Assembly: GCA_037954325.1 (NCBI GenBank)
Contig: JBBMNZ010000019.1
Coordinates: 6,834,501 to 6,898,500 of the forward strand
Length of the DNA: 64,000 bases
Source: Fistularia commersonii
Taxonomy: Eukaryota > Chordata > Actinopteri > Syngnathiformes > Fistulariidae
Direction of reading: 5' to 3'
Positions within the stretch are counted from its first letter, which is position 1, and every line of letters starts with the position of its first letter. Positions 45,361 to 59,200 of this stretch are shown here, in pieces. Both the position numbers and the translations under genes were made by a program. Below the pieces are notes generated by a model. The model was not told the DNA's origin, searched no databases, and was given only the letters and a program-made list of their open reading frames with translations.

Positions 45361-46740
45361 GCATCTCCCTATGTCATTGTTGCAAATTACAATTAATACA
45401 TAATGTATGATACTTTGCTTGATATGGAAAATTCGGGGATGGGTGTATATCAGGACTACTCGAAAAAAAAAAATAAAGATGATCCACCCGTAAGCTGAAA
45501 GTGGAATGCTCAATTTTGCAGAGGTTTACAAGTGAAAGGGCATCAGAACAGTAAGAATTACAATGCTGACAACTGAAAGCCGATACCTCCATGTGTGATA
45601 TGCTTAATCGCAAACTAACTAGGAGGGCAAAAAAAAGGGATCAAAAAGCTCACAAACACAGATGGGGGTAAGGCAAGTTGCCTTTCTTTTAAAAAGTAAA
45701 CTGTGGACAATTGACTGACTGCATCCTATGGGCATGGATGATACAAATTATAAAAGGTTGCACAAAACCCCAAAAAACATCTTCAAAACATGTTTTTCTA
45801 ATCCCTGAAAGTGCTTAACATATAACACATCTTTATCCTCGATTTTAAAAATAATGATAATATTAACGTCAATATTGTAATAATAATACTGAATTACTGA
45901 CACATGACAAACATTGATATCAACCATCCTACTATTATTTCATATATCATGAAGGTCTTTTAATATTGGCCGAGATTTGTGATCAGAAGTATGGAAATCC
46001 TGACAGCCATATGTCAAATGAATTATTAGCAAAAACAGATGAAAATAAAAAATGAATAAATAAGTAATACCTAATCAAACAATTTGTGTTATGAAATTTT
46101 ATATTTCAGATACCAAACTCGTTTTGTTACTCTGCACATAAGTGCCATAAAAGGCTTACTGTTTTCCAGATGTTTCACCAGGGTTGATTTTTTATAATTA
46201 ATGTTTGTTAAATATGGTATAATAGAAATGTCACTACTGAAAAATTAATGTCATTGTGATAATTAATAAAACATATTTATGAAAAAAGAATGTACTTACC
46301 TTAAAGCAATAATCGTAATTTGCAATTTTCTCAATGTTTTTCTTTTATTTTTATCTTTCTTTTTTTCAGACATTCACACCATTTTTTCCATCCTGTGTGT
46401 CTGTCTTCTGGCTTCCTGCAAATGTTTTATACTATGGTAAGTAAAAGGAAGTGACGTGACATGCTGGCCTGGATTTTTTGTTTAACGTTTCAACATTTCT
46501 ATGACAAGGAAGAAAAAGGACCCGCTGATCATTCATTGTGAGAAGCTAACTTGTCAATCCAGGACTGCATTCCATATAAGTGAACCAGCTCAGTGTCTTT
46601 TATTTCCAAAGTATAGCGTTCTCATGTTCCTAAGAATAGAAAAATATCAATGTATTAAATATATATATTACTTGTTCATTTTTTTTTAATGTAATTACTT
46701 TCTAGTCTAGTATTTTAATTGTATTACCACAGAATAAACA

Positions 46741-46790
46741 CCTAACTAGTACAGAGTACTAGTTAGTACTAGTACAGAGTACTAGTTGGG
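46741..46790. repeat. Short tandem duplication, partly palindromic
   Basis: The phrase actagtacagagtactagtt occurs twice, separated by only a few bases. The unit is itself nearly palindromic (actagtac..gtactagt), so it could form a hairpin. Confidence 0.8.
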
Positions 46791-49299
46791 ACAACAGAGC
46801 AAGGAACAACAGATTATGTGGGAAATACAGCCAAACTATAAAACAAACTGGTACCAAAAAATCTAACTGATTTTCTTGAATCAAATGAAATCAGATTCAT
46901 CTTAAAAGCCCATGCTTTAAAGAATACCAGGCAATGCAAATTAAATTACTGAGACAAGAACATGTCTTCTATTTTTTCCCCTATTTTTTTCATAATGTTC
47001 TAATTGACAGCTGAGGGTAAAAGGCGGATAGTTTTTGTATTTTCACTAAAGGGGCAAACAAATTCTAACCCCTGGAGTATGAGGTAACACAGAAAAATAT
47101 CAAATACACCAATGTTTTTAAACATTTCCAGTTAGGACACTGAATACAAGCAATAATTTTATGTTAGCTGATAACACTAACACTAACATTATCAATGTTA
47201 CAATATATTCTGCAGTGAGAACTATGTCTTAGTTGTGCCATATCTTTCCATGTAAATAACGTTCCATTTAAACTCTGTGAGACAGTATGCACCATTCAAA
47301 ATGATGTCTTTTATAAAATCAAAAATATCTTACACCAAAAAATGATATCTTAGTAGCCACTTCCAAATAAATGAAATATTCATGATTAGTTTACGTCACT
47401 GATGTTGACAAAAATAGTCTGATTTAAGAAGAAAAAGCACAATTTCCTACTATTCAGGATGCCTTTTAATAGTGAGAGGTACTGCACACTGTGTATTGTG
47501 AATATCTACTATTTGGTGTTGTCTGGTAATAAACGTTGATTTGATGACTGTTCTGTCATCACTTGCTGTTAAAAAAGTTTCCATATGTCCATTGAAATGT
47601 CCAAGATGACAAATTCAACGTCATATCCATGAGCAATGAATCTGATTGGAATTTAGTACTAAGAATAGCTTCTACCTTGCTGTTGCTTCTCTTTAATGTT
47701 CACATTTTTGTTGTGTCTGAGCGTTTTCCCTGTGATGCCTTGACAGAATCAGTTTGAAATCTATACAGACAGTTGTTTTGTGTGACTTCTGAATCTATGA
47801 CGGCAGTCGGCATGACAGTAAAAAAAAGTATTTTATGTTTTGATGTCTTCATTGTTCAGGTGCCAAATGATTGTCCCAATGAGTCATTTTGCCGTCTGTT
47901 TGCGGTGTTTGTAATCTTAGTTTTGCATCTTGCTATGACTCTCGAGTCAGTAACTAATAGGTCACCTACCAGGGCGTTGTCATTTTTCTTTGGTATCAGA
48001 TTTTAACAATTTTAGAGTAGCTTCTGAAACAATATTGTCTGGTCCCTCCTTCCTTGTCTGATCCCACAGGTAAATGTAGATCAGTGGTTCTGTCATTTCT
48101 TATCCAGTATCCAAATGTTTTTTAAAATTTTGAATGGTACTTTGGAACTGTCACCATGAATTTCAATTCTCCTCAACCAGCTTGTCTTTCCTCACATCCC
48201 ATGGCAGCCCCTGAAATTATTAAAACTGAATAAATTAAGAAACACAAAGTAAAAAATTAAGCAATCGCTCTGGATGTTTTGACAATGTGTCTAAGTGGTG
48301 TGACCACGGAACGTTCTTGAGAGTTCATGTTAAAGATCTTCACTTCCCTAACATGTGCTGCATCTCTGCAACTGCAGACCCTATTTTGGCTGTAGTTAGT
48401 CCTGCCATGTTATCATATGAAAAAAAAAAACATGCAGACTTGACAACAAATCTGTTATGAAGCTGAAATGACCGCTCGAACAGAAACTGCAAAATTAATT
48501 GTGCCAATACAATATGTTCGACGTGAATGAAAATGAATACATTAATTATTTAGATTCTTTTTAGCTACTTTCATATTGATAAAAAATATTATTTCCTAGC
48601 ATTTTATATGATGCTGAGAGTGACTCTAGAGAAAATGTATATGCAGATAAATCTAACTAGAACCCCCTTGCTGTGAGGTGGAAGTGCTTACTGCTATGTT
48701 ACCCATAGTTTAACTTAATATAGAAAAAAACACAAAACAACAAAAGAGCAAGTTAAAATAATACATCGAAATTCAACGACACAACCCAAAACTCTTGCAC
48801 AACACCAAACTGATGGGTCTTCTGCGTTGATAACATTTACAGACCCGACCTGCCCAATGTCGTGAAGCTGACTGTTCTACTGTGTTGGTGCATGAAAATA
48901 AAAACACATCCTACCAAAGTGTTTAGCCTTGGGGATACACAACAAACAGGAACTCTCCGAGTGCCAGACTAAGCATGCATGATTACACAATGTCAGATAA
49001 ATAAGATGCTGCACTGCCAATGACTATTTTATACATGGAGCAATAACTTAAAGTCTGCTCACACCTGAACAGGAAGACAGTGGATTGAGTAGCATGTAGC
49101 CCAGACAGGTGCATTCTGAACATTTTACATTTCACAGGCCTTGGACAGTCTTCTTTGGCAACCTGAATAAAAGTCCAATTCAATAATCCAGTCCTGATGT
49201 ATGCACTCTATAATGACAAGATAGGTCTGATCTTAGTGATGTTTTAGTGATGTTTCCAGGGGTGGAAAAGGTGACTTTAAAATGGAGACAGAAATAACA

Positions 49300-49480
49300 A
49301 TTTATCAATCCCTGGTGGGGAAATTTGTTCTCTGCAATTAGTCCATCATGGATGAGCCATAAGCAGGAGGCTGCTGTCCATCAGTGCCAGGGGAGCAGTT
49401 AGGGGCACAGTAGAAGGAGTCGGGAATCAAACCAGGAATGTTTGGTCCCAAAGACAGTTGCTCAACCCCCTGCCCTACGC
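49300..49480 (-). mobile_element. tRNA-derived SINE, copy 2
   Basis: Read on the minus strand it has gtctttgggaccaaacattc, a B-box-like ggtttgattcccg, then ctcccctggcactgatgg and catccatgatgg, ending near ccccaccagggattgat. The same order is found at 60632-60845. Confidence 0.75.
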
Positions 49481-50020
49481 CGCCCCCCAAAGAATGAAAG
49501 AGTCCAGTTAAAAAACACACGAAGATTTTTAATTTTGTCTCAGCAATGGATAACACCATTATCCAAAGACAGATTAAAATGATCACAGAAATGTCTTGAA
49601 AATTTTAAAAACGTCTAAGTTGGGGTAAAGAGTAAAGAATTTTCTGCTAACCACTTCTTCACAGCAGCCAGACAGGCACCCAGTTTGCGTGCAGCTATTC
49701 TGTCACAAAACAACGCGACGGGGCTACACTGGAACCCAACCAAAATGACTATTAAGCACGGCGTGAGAAGGTGATGTGTATCCATACCTTGCTGATGAGT
49801 CCTGCTTCTTTCTTACAATTTTGTGTCAGAAGGTTAAAGAGATAAATGACTTACGTAATTTTTTTGTCCAAGTTTTTTATTTTATTTTATTACGGACATA
49901 ATTTGGAGTGGTGCATACTGAATGTCTTGCAGAGTTGAAAAAATTTTACTAACATTTATTTGTGAAGAGAGGAAATCTAATGAAATCTTATGATTTCCTC
50001 TCTTCATATAGGGCATTGTA

Positions 50021-50376
50021 CACTGCTCAAAAAAATAAAGGGAACACTTAAAAAACACATCCTAAATCTAAATGAATGAAATATTCTTATGAAATACTTT
50101 GCTCTTTACACAGTTGAATGTGCTGACAACAAAATCACACAAAAATGATCAATGGAAATCAATTGTATCAACCCATGGAGGTCTGATTAGGAATCACACT
50201 CAAAATTAAAGTGTAAAAACAAACTCCAGGCTGATCCAACTTTGATGTAATGTCCTTAAAACAAGTTAAAATGAATCTGTGTTGCTTCCTGAGTGAACAC
50301 TATGATTTCACAGAAGTGTGATTGACTTGGAGTTACATTGTGTTGTTCAAGTGTTCCCTTTATTTTTTTGAGCAGT
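50021..50376. mobile_element. Tc1/mariner-type MITE, copy 2
   Basis: It begins cactgctcaaaaaaataaag after TA and ends tttatttttttgagcag before TATA. The interior matches the reverse complement of 14139-14495 almost throughout. No ORF. Confidence 0.88.
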
Positions 50377-53296
50377 ATATTTTGTTGTCATTGCTTAAAT
50401 ATATTAAAAAAAAAATGTTGATGAAAAATGTGTTCTGATTAACAAACATTTCAGCAGTTAAACAACTCTAAGTCAACTCATCTGCCATAATAAACTGCAA
50501 ATATTATGACTCATGTTTGCACGCACTGGTAATACATGAGTAAAAGACAAAGACCAGAGGACAAAAAAAGAAAAATGGTGGGCATTTGTAATTCCTCATT
50601 CTTAAACCCACAACAGCATATTCCACAGGTCTTTGATGCATACTTAACATCATTCTGTCTTCCAGTGCCATAGTTGTATAGTTGTTTACATTGTTTGTAA
50701 AATTTGAGATTAATTTCCAAGACAATGCTTTTTTAATTCACTGTCTAAATCCACTGGCATCTGCCCTCCTCACCTTTTTTTAAAAACTATCACTAAAGCC
50801 CCGTACATCTGGCTCTCCTTTTGTAGGTAGTGCACACCGATGCCTTGATAAGTTATAGATTCTGATTCAATTTAGCTGTGTGATGTCAAGCGCCACGCTC
50901 CAAGTCAGACATCACCCAGGTTTAATTTCTAAGCATTAGAATTACAACACTCTGTATCAGGATTTATGTACCTTTGCTGTTATTTTGCAGAAAGTATTAT
51001 CATTTAAAATTCCACTTTGCATATCCAAACCAGTGTAAAATTTAGTCACAATAACAAGGAATCTTTTGAACTTCATTCATTGTGTATTATTTAGTTATTG
51101 TACATAAGCATATTATATATTTACATACAGAACAAATACCCTAAGTTATACTTTAAATTTGAAATCACAACAAATATCAATTACTCAAACATTGCTCAAA
51201 CATGCAGAAATTGGGTGGACCATGGTGACACACTTGTTGACGTTATTTAACATCATAGAAATATAGCAAGATTGACATTATGAATTTAAAAACTGATTTA
51301 AGGATGATGATTCATGGAAAATAATTAATGGAAATAATGTCACCTTAAGTTTACCCCTGGTTTATATGGTCATTTCACAAATATGTATGAATGACCCTGA
51401 TATTTTTTCACCGTGAATAACCTTTACTCATTTGATTGCAATGACTTCTGGCTCTTGAGACATCTGGGAAAAACACACATACTAAATGGTTGACTGAGGA
51501 CTCTTCAGGCATGTCATCCATCAAATGTGGAACAACTTTGGTATCAGTAATTTCTCTGCAGGAGCCACATCACACCCTTTATAAATACTTAGTACACTTA
51601 GTACAAAAAAACATGTGGTCAATACAAGAAACATGTTTAAAAAGACAAACAAACAAAGTAACTCAACCTTCATGGTGTCAGTTACATGGTCTATAAATAG
51701 GTGGAATCATTTCAGCTCAGTGAAGTATTGAGACTAACCAACACTTTTTTTCTTTTATAACTCCAGCTTTATTGTCTCAAGGTTTGTCTGAATACTCCTG
51801 TTAATGTAAGTCTGATTCTATGAATCGATGAACGAGGAGAGAAAAAAAATGTATGACCCTATTTATCATATTTATCCACTGCATTAAATGAGTTGCAAAA
51901 GATCACATTTGAAAAACGTGATTTAATATTAAAAAAAAATACATCAGATGACTCAGATAGACTTTACATCAAAATAAGAAAGCTCTTTAATTTCAAATCC
52001 AGAATTTACAGAATTGCATTTCAAAGTCAGTGTCATGCTACTATTTCACAACTCTGAATTGAAAGCTAAATGAAAATTCTTCTCACTTGTGACTTGATTA
52101 ACAGGCTCCGCATGTTCAATTTAACCCCCAGAAATATTCCTGGATTGCCTTGAGAGAACAATGAAGCACATTGACGGTAAAGCATTGAGTCATATCGTCA
52201 AACAGTAAAAAAAATAAAAAATAAATAAAAAGAAAGGCAGAAAGATATACATCCTGTTGGGCTAACCTTTCATTCCATATCCTACTTCTGGTGAGAAAAC
52301 AAACAATAAAACAATAAGTGTTTCTTCTTGTGTCTCCAATTGTATTGTCAGTATTCATGTTTGAATTGTTGTGCTGCATGACTTGTTCAGTAGATGGCTA
52401 TTCATGTTCACTAATGGAAGAAAAAACATTTTTATGTGAATTGAATGAATTATTTTATTAAGCTGTTTTAATATAGTATAGTTTAGTACATGATGTTAGT
52501 CGAGTATTTCTGTTAAATCAGTCGTACTGTTATCACTCACTCACTCACTCACTCACTTACTCACACACACAGGCACATTGTTTAAAGGAATTGTATTCCG
52601 AACATTTCCAGTAAGAGTACCTGGTCATATTTTTTTATTTTTAAATCATATTTTTAACTCATCACAACACATGAAAGGCTTTATTACTAGCATTACGAGT
52701 ATTTAAGTTACACAGTCTTGTCTGCCTTGTGGCGCAGCCTGAAAAACGGTGGAACCATTTAATGGAAGTAGATGGTATCATGGATTGAAAGGGGTTCTGA
52801 GACTCATTTAAAACAATTAAATCAATATTAAAAGTGTAGTATCGCATTCACGTCTTAGAGGTCATTCAAATAAAAATATCGATGTTTTGCCGCAAAGATG
52901 TACAGTGGCAATATAATCCTAAAAACTACATTTACCACATCTTTACTATCGATGGTATCGTATGGAACGTCGTAAAGTCCGAAAAGGACGAATTCGACAC
53001 GTTTGCCTCTTAAAGGAGACGCTTCCCACACGGTTCTTAAATGGCCTTTATACATGTGAGGTTTTGTATACCTTTAATAAGTAAAAAAAAAACCCGCTTT
53101 ATTTGTGTTAAATATTATTTCTTGTAAAATACAATTTCTTTACTTGTAAGTTACAAAGTACAATTCTTTCGTTGTGAACGGACTAGCAAAGCTGGTCTCA
53201 TTCAGGCCTCCTACGATTTATAGTGACAATACAGTTCCAGATGTTTATTAACATGTTTATAATCAAAGTGGGGGGTAAATTTTAGCTGGAGGCGGC
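50377..53296. other. Gene-poor region upstream of zfp91
   Basis: AT-rich and without a recognised gene. A (TCAC)n tract lies at 52535-52560. The zfp91 promoter should lie at the end of this stretch, but no TATA box or strong CpG island is apparent; moderate CpG content begins only around 52975 and rises in the first exon. Confidence 0.45.
52535..52572. repeat. (TCAC)n microsatellite with CA end
   Basis: Five to six TCAC/ACTC units followed by a short CA run (cacacacaggc). Confidence 0.9.
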
Positions 53297-56200
53297 ATGG
53301 ACTCGGGCCGAGACGTTGCTTTAGATGTTCATCTTGAGGGAGAAAAAGACAGAGACAACGAAGTTGTCCGAACGGAGGCCGCAAAACCATCCCCGGCCTC
53401 GGGTGACACCGCCTACGGGAGAAGACGGAGCAAAAGGCGGGTTGAGAGGTCCCTGCTCACCGCCGACCCCGCGCCAGATACTGAGGGTTGTGTGCGAGTT
53501 TTACGGACCAGAGGGTCTCAGACCTCCGGGATTAACGGATCAGACCGTGTCGGTCTGCAGACTACCCCATTACCACGGCGGGGCCGAGGGAAATCTACGA
53601 AATCGCAATCTGAAAAAGAAACAGCGACCTTGTAAGTATCAGCGAAAAGACATGACGGCCAACGCGTTTGCTAGTGAACGTCTCCGGAGCTGCATAGGCG
53701 GATCTCTGATTATCGGGAGTCTGGTTATTGTCGGAAGTGTTATGTCGCAGAGGCTCTTAAAGCTATAGGTTTACCAGCCAGTAAAACCAAAACAAGTGGG
53801 ATGTGATGCACTATTGTGCTGCTTTTATTGATATAGACAGTTCATCAGAAGCCTCTACAGCTTTGTCATTGACTCATCGTAGACTCTTTTTTATACACAG
53901 CTCCACAATGAAGAGATCCAATTCTAGGAGGGGTATGAAGTCTTTTTGGTTATTCCTTCCCACCTTTGTTTTATCCTCCACTCCCAACATTTGTTTCTAA
54001 AATATCCTGACTACCTCAGCATCCAAAAGCACTTTGGGGCCAAAGCTGTCCAAATCCAGAAAAGACAACTGGAGACCTTCAGCAAGAGGACGAAACCTCC
54101 CGCCTGCTCAAACCTGCAAGCTGGAAGCAAGGGTGGTGGCCATGTCTTGTGGTACAAAATCACAATCTGTAGCCTCTATAAAATCTTATAATGCAAAGTT
54201 CAATGTAGGATTGTACAGTATTCTATTAAAATGATGATCTCAAGCTATAATTTTCAGAAGAGGAAGATAAAATCTCAAAAGGTGGGGACAAGTGAGTGAC
54301 GTTGATTTTTTTTAATTGGGTAACAGCAGGATTGCTGACTCACGGTTTGTTGTCAGTTTTATTTTCATTTCTGCCTTGTCAATTTCCATGTTAGCATTGC
54401 AGATCAAGCTGAGGCTCACAGTGAGGACCCTCCAGTCAGGGATGACCCAAATGGCATAATAGATAAACCCCAGTTAAAGATGTATGTCTTTTTTCTCTAA
54501 TGTTATTTTGATGGGCTTCATATAGAGAATATCATCCAAGAACGTCACTGGGTTGTTTTAATCCATGGCTTTTCTGTTTGACAAAAACTAGGAAGCTTGC
54601 GTGCCTGCAAGTATTACAGCAGAAGGGCGTAAAGACAGAGGAGTCAGAGAAGGAAGACGATGAAAATGATGTGAAAAACAAGTCACCGCTAAAAGTAATG
54701 GTCCGAAGTGAAGATGAAGTGCAAGATAATGCAACAACTTACAGCAAGTATGCAAAGAATGGAAGGGTATTATCATTAAAGAAGACAGATAACATCTTAA
54801 AAAAGATAAATGGTGAGGTACAAAATGAAATCACTGTTAAAGTCCATGACACGAGAAGGACTCTAAACAACAGTGAGCTAGTCATCTAAGACTGTTTAAA
54901 TAACTAATACAGAGGGCAATGCAGAATTAGCAGAAGTTGACGACATCCAAAGTCATCAGATCAGTTAAAATGTTTTTGCGTGGGCTAATAATTCCTTCTT
55001 ACTTTGTCAGCATATTTTTCAATTGTTGGGCAGCAGCCCATTTTAACAAATACATTTTTCACAAGATATTGTCCGATAAATCATTTCCATGAATTAAATT
55101 ATTGCCACCGTTAAAACCATTTTACTTGGACAGATAGTACACTTTCCAAATTGTGTGGGACTAGGTCTTTGACCATCATTTTCACTGTAGCTACATAGCC
55201 TCATTGCTTAATATTTTAAGTTTACTAAATATCAATTTAAGGAAATGCTAACTTTAAATATAAACAAACATTGATCATTGTTGATTATTTTTGGCATAGA
55301 TATAATTTTTGATTTTGTGAATTTAGAAATAACACCTTGAAAATGACTATTCCTCCTCTAAACATGACTTTGTTTCAGGCGAGGGAGACAACAAAAAGTA
55401 GAAAAACCTGCTCGGACACCTAAATGCAGGTTTGCAAGTTTTTTTTAGCTTTTTTGTTGTGTAATTTACCACATGATCTCAGGCTGTTAACAAACCCTTT
55501 TATGTGTTACCAGGAAGAAGCCCCCTGTGCAGTACGTACGTTGTGAAATGGAAGGTTGTGGTACTGTCTTAGCTCACCCTCGCTATCTACAGGTTCGACT
55601 TTTGTTATCTGTAACCTTCACTAACCAAATCTTATTAAATGGTGCTACTTTTTGTAGGTGAATAAACAATATTACAAACAAAATTTGAACATATCTTAGT
55701 GGTAGGTCATATCCTATGACTGTTTTTTGTCAATACAATTTTTTTTGCCCACAGCTTCTTAAAAAGAAATAGATATGTAACCATTACCTTGAGCTACACT
55801 TTCTTAATACCATGTGTATGTACCTGTTATAGTGACTGATCTGAAAACGATAATAATAATAAGTTGACATTAAAATGGATCAAAAAATAGCACCTGGCAA
55901 ATTTTTTAATTGACAGACAGGAGTGAAAACCAACTCCAACTTTATTTCTCCAAATTACCTTTAGATGTGTGGTAAATTTCGGTAATGAATTAAGGCAGAA
56001 AAGAGAGAGGGCCACTAGTATTGCAGCTTGGTCACATGAATGCATTTGCAGATTATTAGTCATATAAGAATGATCACAAATTACATACATAAATAAGGAT
56101 ATACATTACATTACATTGCATTTGGCAGACGCTCTTATCCAAAGCGACTTACAATAGAATATATTATATTCTATATTCTATATTTATAATATTATATACA

Positions 56201-59200
56201 ATATAATTACACATCCTTTTTTTTCCTGTTTGCACATTTGTGATTTGAAATTCAGAATATCCTTTTTTGAATGATTCCATGTAAACGCAACATAAGTATA
56301 CATAATGGCAAAAATTATTTGATTAAAGAAAAAAAACTGGTCACCAGATTTAAACAGTTTTGTCTCATGTCTTCATTTTAGCACCACATCAAATACCAGC
56401 ACTTGTTGAAAAAAAAGTATGTCTGTGATCACCCTTCCTGTGGTCGGTTGTTTCGTCTGCAGAAGCAATTGCTCCGTCATGCTAAGCACCATACAGGTGA
56501 TGTTGGCATTTACATGTTTATCAATGCACCTTAATATTTTTTGAAGTGGGCAGTTAAAAAAATCAAAGCATAGAGCCTAGAGGCAGGACACAACAGGCTA
56601 CAATGTAGAAATGTTGTTCTCTTTAAAGTTGTGTAGTTTTCCTCATTTATGTTTACAATGTTGATTTCAGATCAAAGGGACTATATCTGTGAGTATTGTG
56701 CACGTGCCTTCAAGAGCTCCCATAACTTGGCTGTGCACAGGATGATCCACACTGGAGAAAAGCCAATACAGTGAGTGACAAGTGTGTGTTCACTATTTCA
56801 AGGCAGCATAATACAACTTTGCTCAATGAAATGTGTTGCTTGTTTGTTGTTTGTTGATTATAGCTACACAGTTGTGCATTTATTCCGCATTTAGCATTAT
56901 GTTGGGCAAGCATGTTTTTGGACACATACATACATAAAAGCAGATTGGTTGATCTCCATATTTTAAACCTGTTTAAAGAGTAAATTCAAAACAACCCAGG
57001 GAATTCAACAAAATCAGCTCAATGTCTTTGTCTTTCCTTTCGGATGCTCCCTTCAGGGGTCGCCACAATTAATCATATGTCTCCATCTAACCCTTCTCCT
57101 TTCATTCTGGGTGACATCTTTTATCACCATTCACACCTGACCCATTTCTATACATGTTCCAACCTGCTAGGACATGTTTCTCACACTCTCCATTGCTATG
57201 GACCATAAGTATTTTAAGTATAAGTACTTGAAATCCTCCACCCTCTTTATCTCGACTCCCTGTAGCCTCACCACTGTCTTGCTGTGGCTACCATTCATTC
57301 CTCTCCTGTCCAGAGCATACCTCTAGACTCCTCTAGTTGCTCCCAGTTCTCACCAGAGAATGCGGTGTCCTCTACAAACATCACAGTCCATCCCGTTGCT
57401 ACATACTTACCTACAAATACCTTGCTGTCACCGATCTCCTTCAGACTAGATTGTCTATGTAAGATGTAACACACCTGTGTGCTCCTACCTCTATTCTCAC
57501 CCCATAATCCTGTCTCTTCTGGGAGAAAGTATTTACCACAGCGATTTCTATCCATTTTGTCTACCAGTATCTTCACCATCTGCATACCCTGATGCCAAAG
57601 CTGCCCATCACTTCCTCATCCCCTCTTTTGCCTGCACCAATATGACCATTGACATCTGCACCAGTTACCACTCTCTCACCTGTGGGCATACTCTGCCTCA
57701 CTTCACTGAACACTCCAAAATGTCTCCTTGTATTACACATTCCTTCTGCAGAGCATAGCCACTCATGACATTTAGCATCACGCCTTCAATTTATATCTTC
57801 ATACTCATCAGTCTATCTGACATGTTTTTCACCTCCAGAACATTTCTGACAAACTCTTCCTTCAAGATAATTCCCAATCAATTTATTTTCCTATCAATAC
57901 AGTGGTAGAACAACTTTAATCCTGCTCCTAGCCTTGCACAGTATATCCCCCTTCTTCCTCTGCATCATGTCAACCAACTCTCTAGCTTTCCTGTTGTCGA
58001 CCTTACTCTCAATTGTAGACTTGCATCCCCTCTGATCTCTCTGTGTATGGACACACCTTCCTCCTCTCCTTCTGCGGCCCATTGTAGCCCAATTTCCACT
58101 GTTACCCTGTGTTATCAACATCATTGTCATTCACGCAGACCTCGACCAATACGGTTTGAAAGTCATAGATTTTCAAATCTATAGGTTTTATGTAGGATGC
58201 CCTTCCTGACACAACCCCCTACATCCGAACCTGGGACTCTCAGGTGTTCCCCCTTGAGAATGGTAAACTCTTTAGCACAATAGATGATAAAATCACTCTG
58301 GTGGGGCTTGAGCAATGATTTAAAGACTTCTTTAATTTTATAGGAAAGTGCCAGCTGTTTCAGAAATTTATCAATTTGACTAAATGTTAAAAATATGAGA
58401 ATGTCACAGACATTTAAAAGGACTGTATGTACCAGTTGCTGTGTACCGTAATTCAACCGTATCAGATGCCAGTGACGCACATGAAGATGTGCAATTGCAT
58501 AGTTTAGCCTTCTTCTCAACAGAATGTTGTATTACAGGTATGACTGCAGTTTATCTGTAGGCATTTGATACATGATAGGCTATTAGAGAATATTATGAAA
58601 AATAAAGTACAATTGTCCAATTCGCAAGTGTTTATACACAGTTATATTTGTGTGTTTGTAGTGTTCACTTTATATCAATGTAGCAAAATTTTAATTTTGG
58701 ATTCGCTGTGTTATTATTTTTTCAGAAGCAACATTGTGAGCCACCAATTAAAACCCAGGTTTAAATATTGTTCAAATGATACTGTTTTGCACATGATCTG
58801 CTCTTTGTCTCCACTGTGTGGCAGGTGTGAGATCTGCGGCTTCACCTGCCGTCAGAAGGCTTCCCTAAACTGGCACATGAAGAAGCACGATGCAGAATCT
58901 TCCTATCAGTTTTCTTGTTCCATTTGTGGCAAAAAGTTCGAGAAAAAGGACTCTATTGTCGCCCACAAGGCTAAGAGCCATCCGGAGGTGCTCATTGCTG
59001 AAGCCATAGCAGCCAACGGAGGCCCGATAATAAAGAGTACAGACGTGGCACCAGAAGCTGCACTCGAATCTGTACCAGAGATTATGCCAGCTCTTATATC
59101 CCCCACCCAGCCCCGTGTCAGCCAGGAGGACCAAGAAGTGCTAACGCTAACGCCATTGCAGCAGGTGGTGCTCCCGCTTGCTTCAGATACCGCACTCGGT

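Larger units (their letters stand above)
45361..50020. other. Gene-poor AT-rich region
   Basis: No gene is recognised. It contains a short tandem duplication at 46741-46790 and an antisense SINE at 49300-49480. ORFs up to about 80 codons lack domains, and splice-flanked coding blocks were not found. Confidence 0.5.

Noticed and set aside
53641..53768. Extension of the first zfp91 exon in another frame (147-codon ORF)
   Set aside because: A consensus donor (ttgtaagt) ends exon 1 at 53631, and the other frame lacks the basic/acidic pattern of the family.
54748..54889. Continuation of zfp91 exon 6 to the stop at 54887-54889
   Set aside because: The donor at AGCAA|gtatgc gives the phase 2 needed by exon 7 and produces SKRGRQQKVEKP, which resembles the basic stretch before the fingers in ZFP91.
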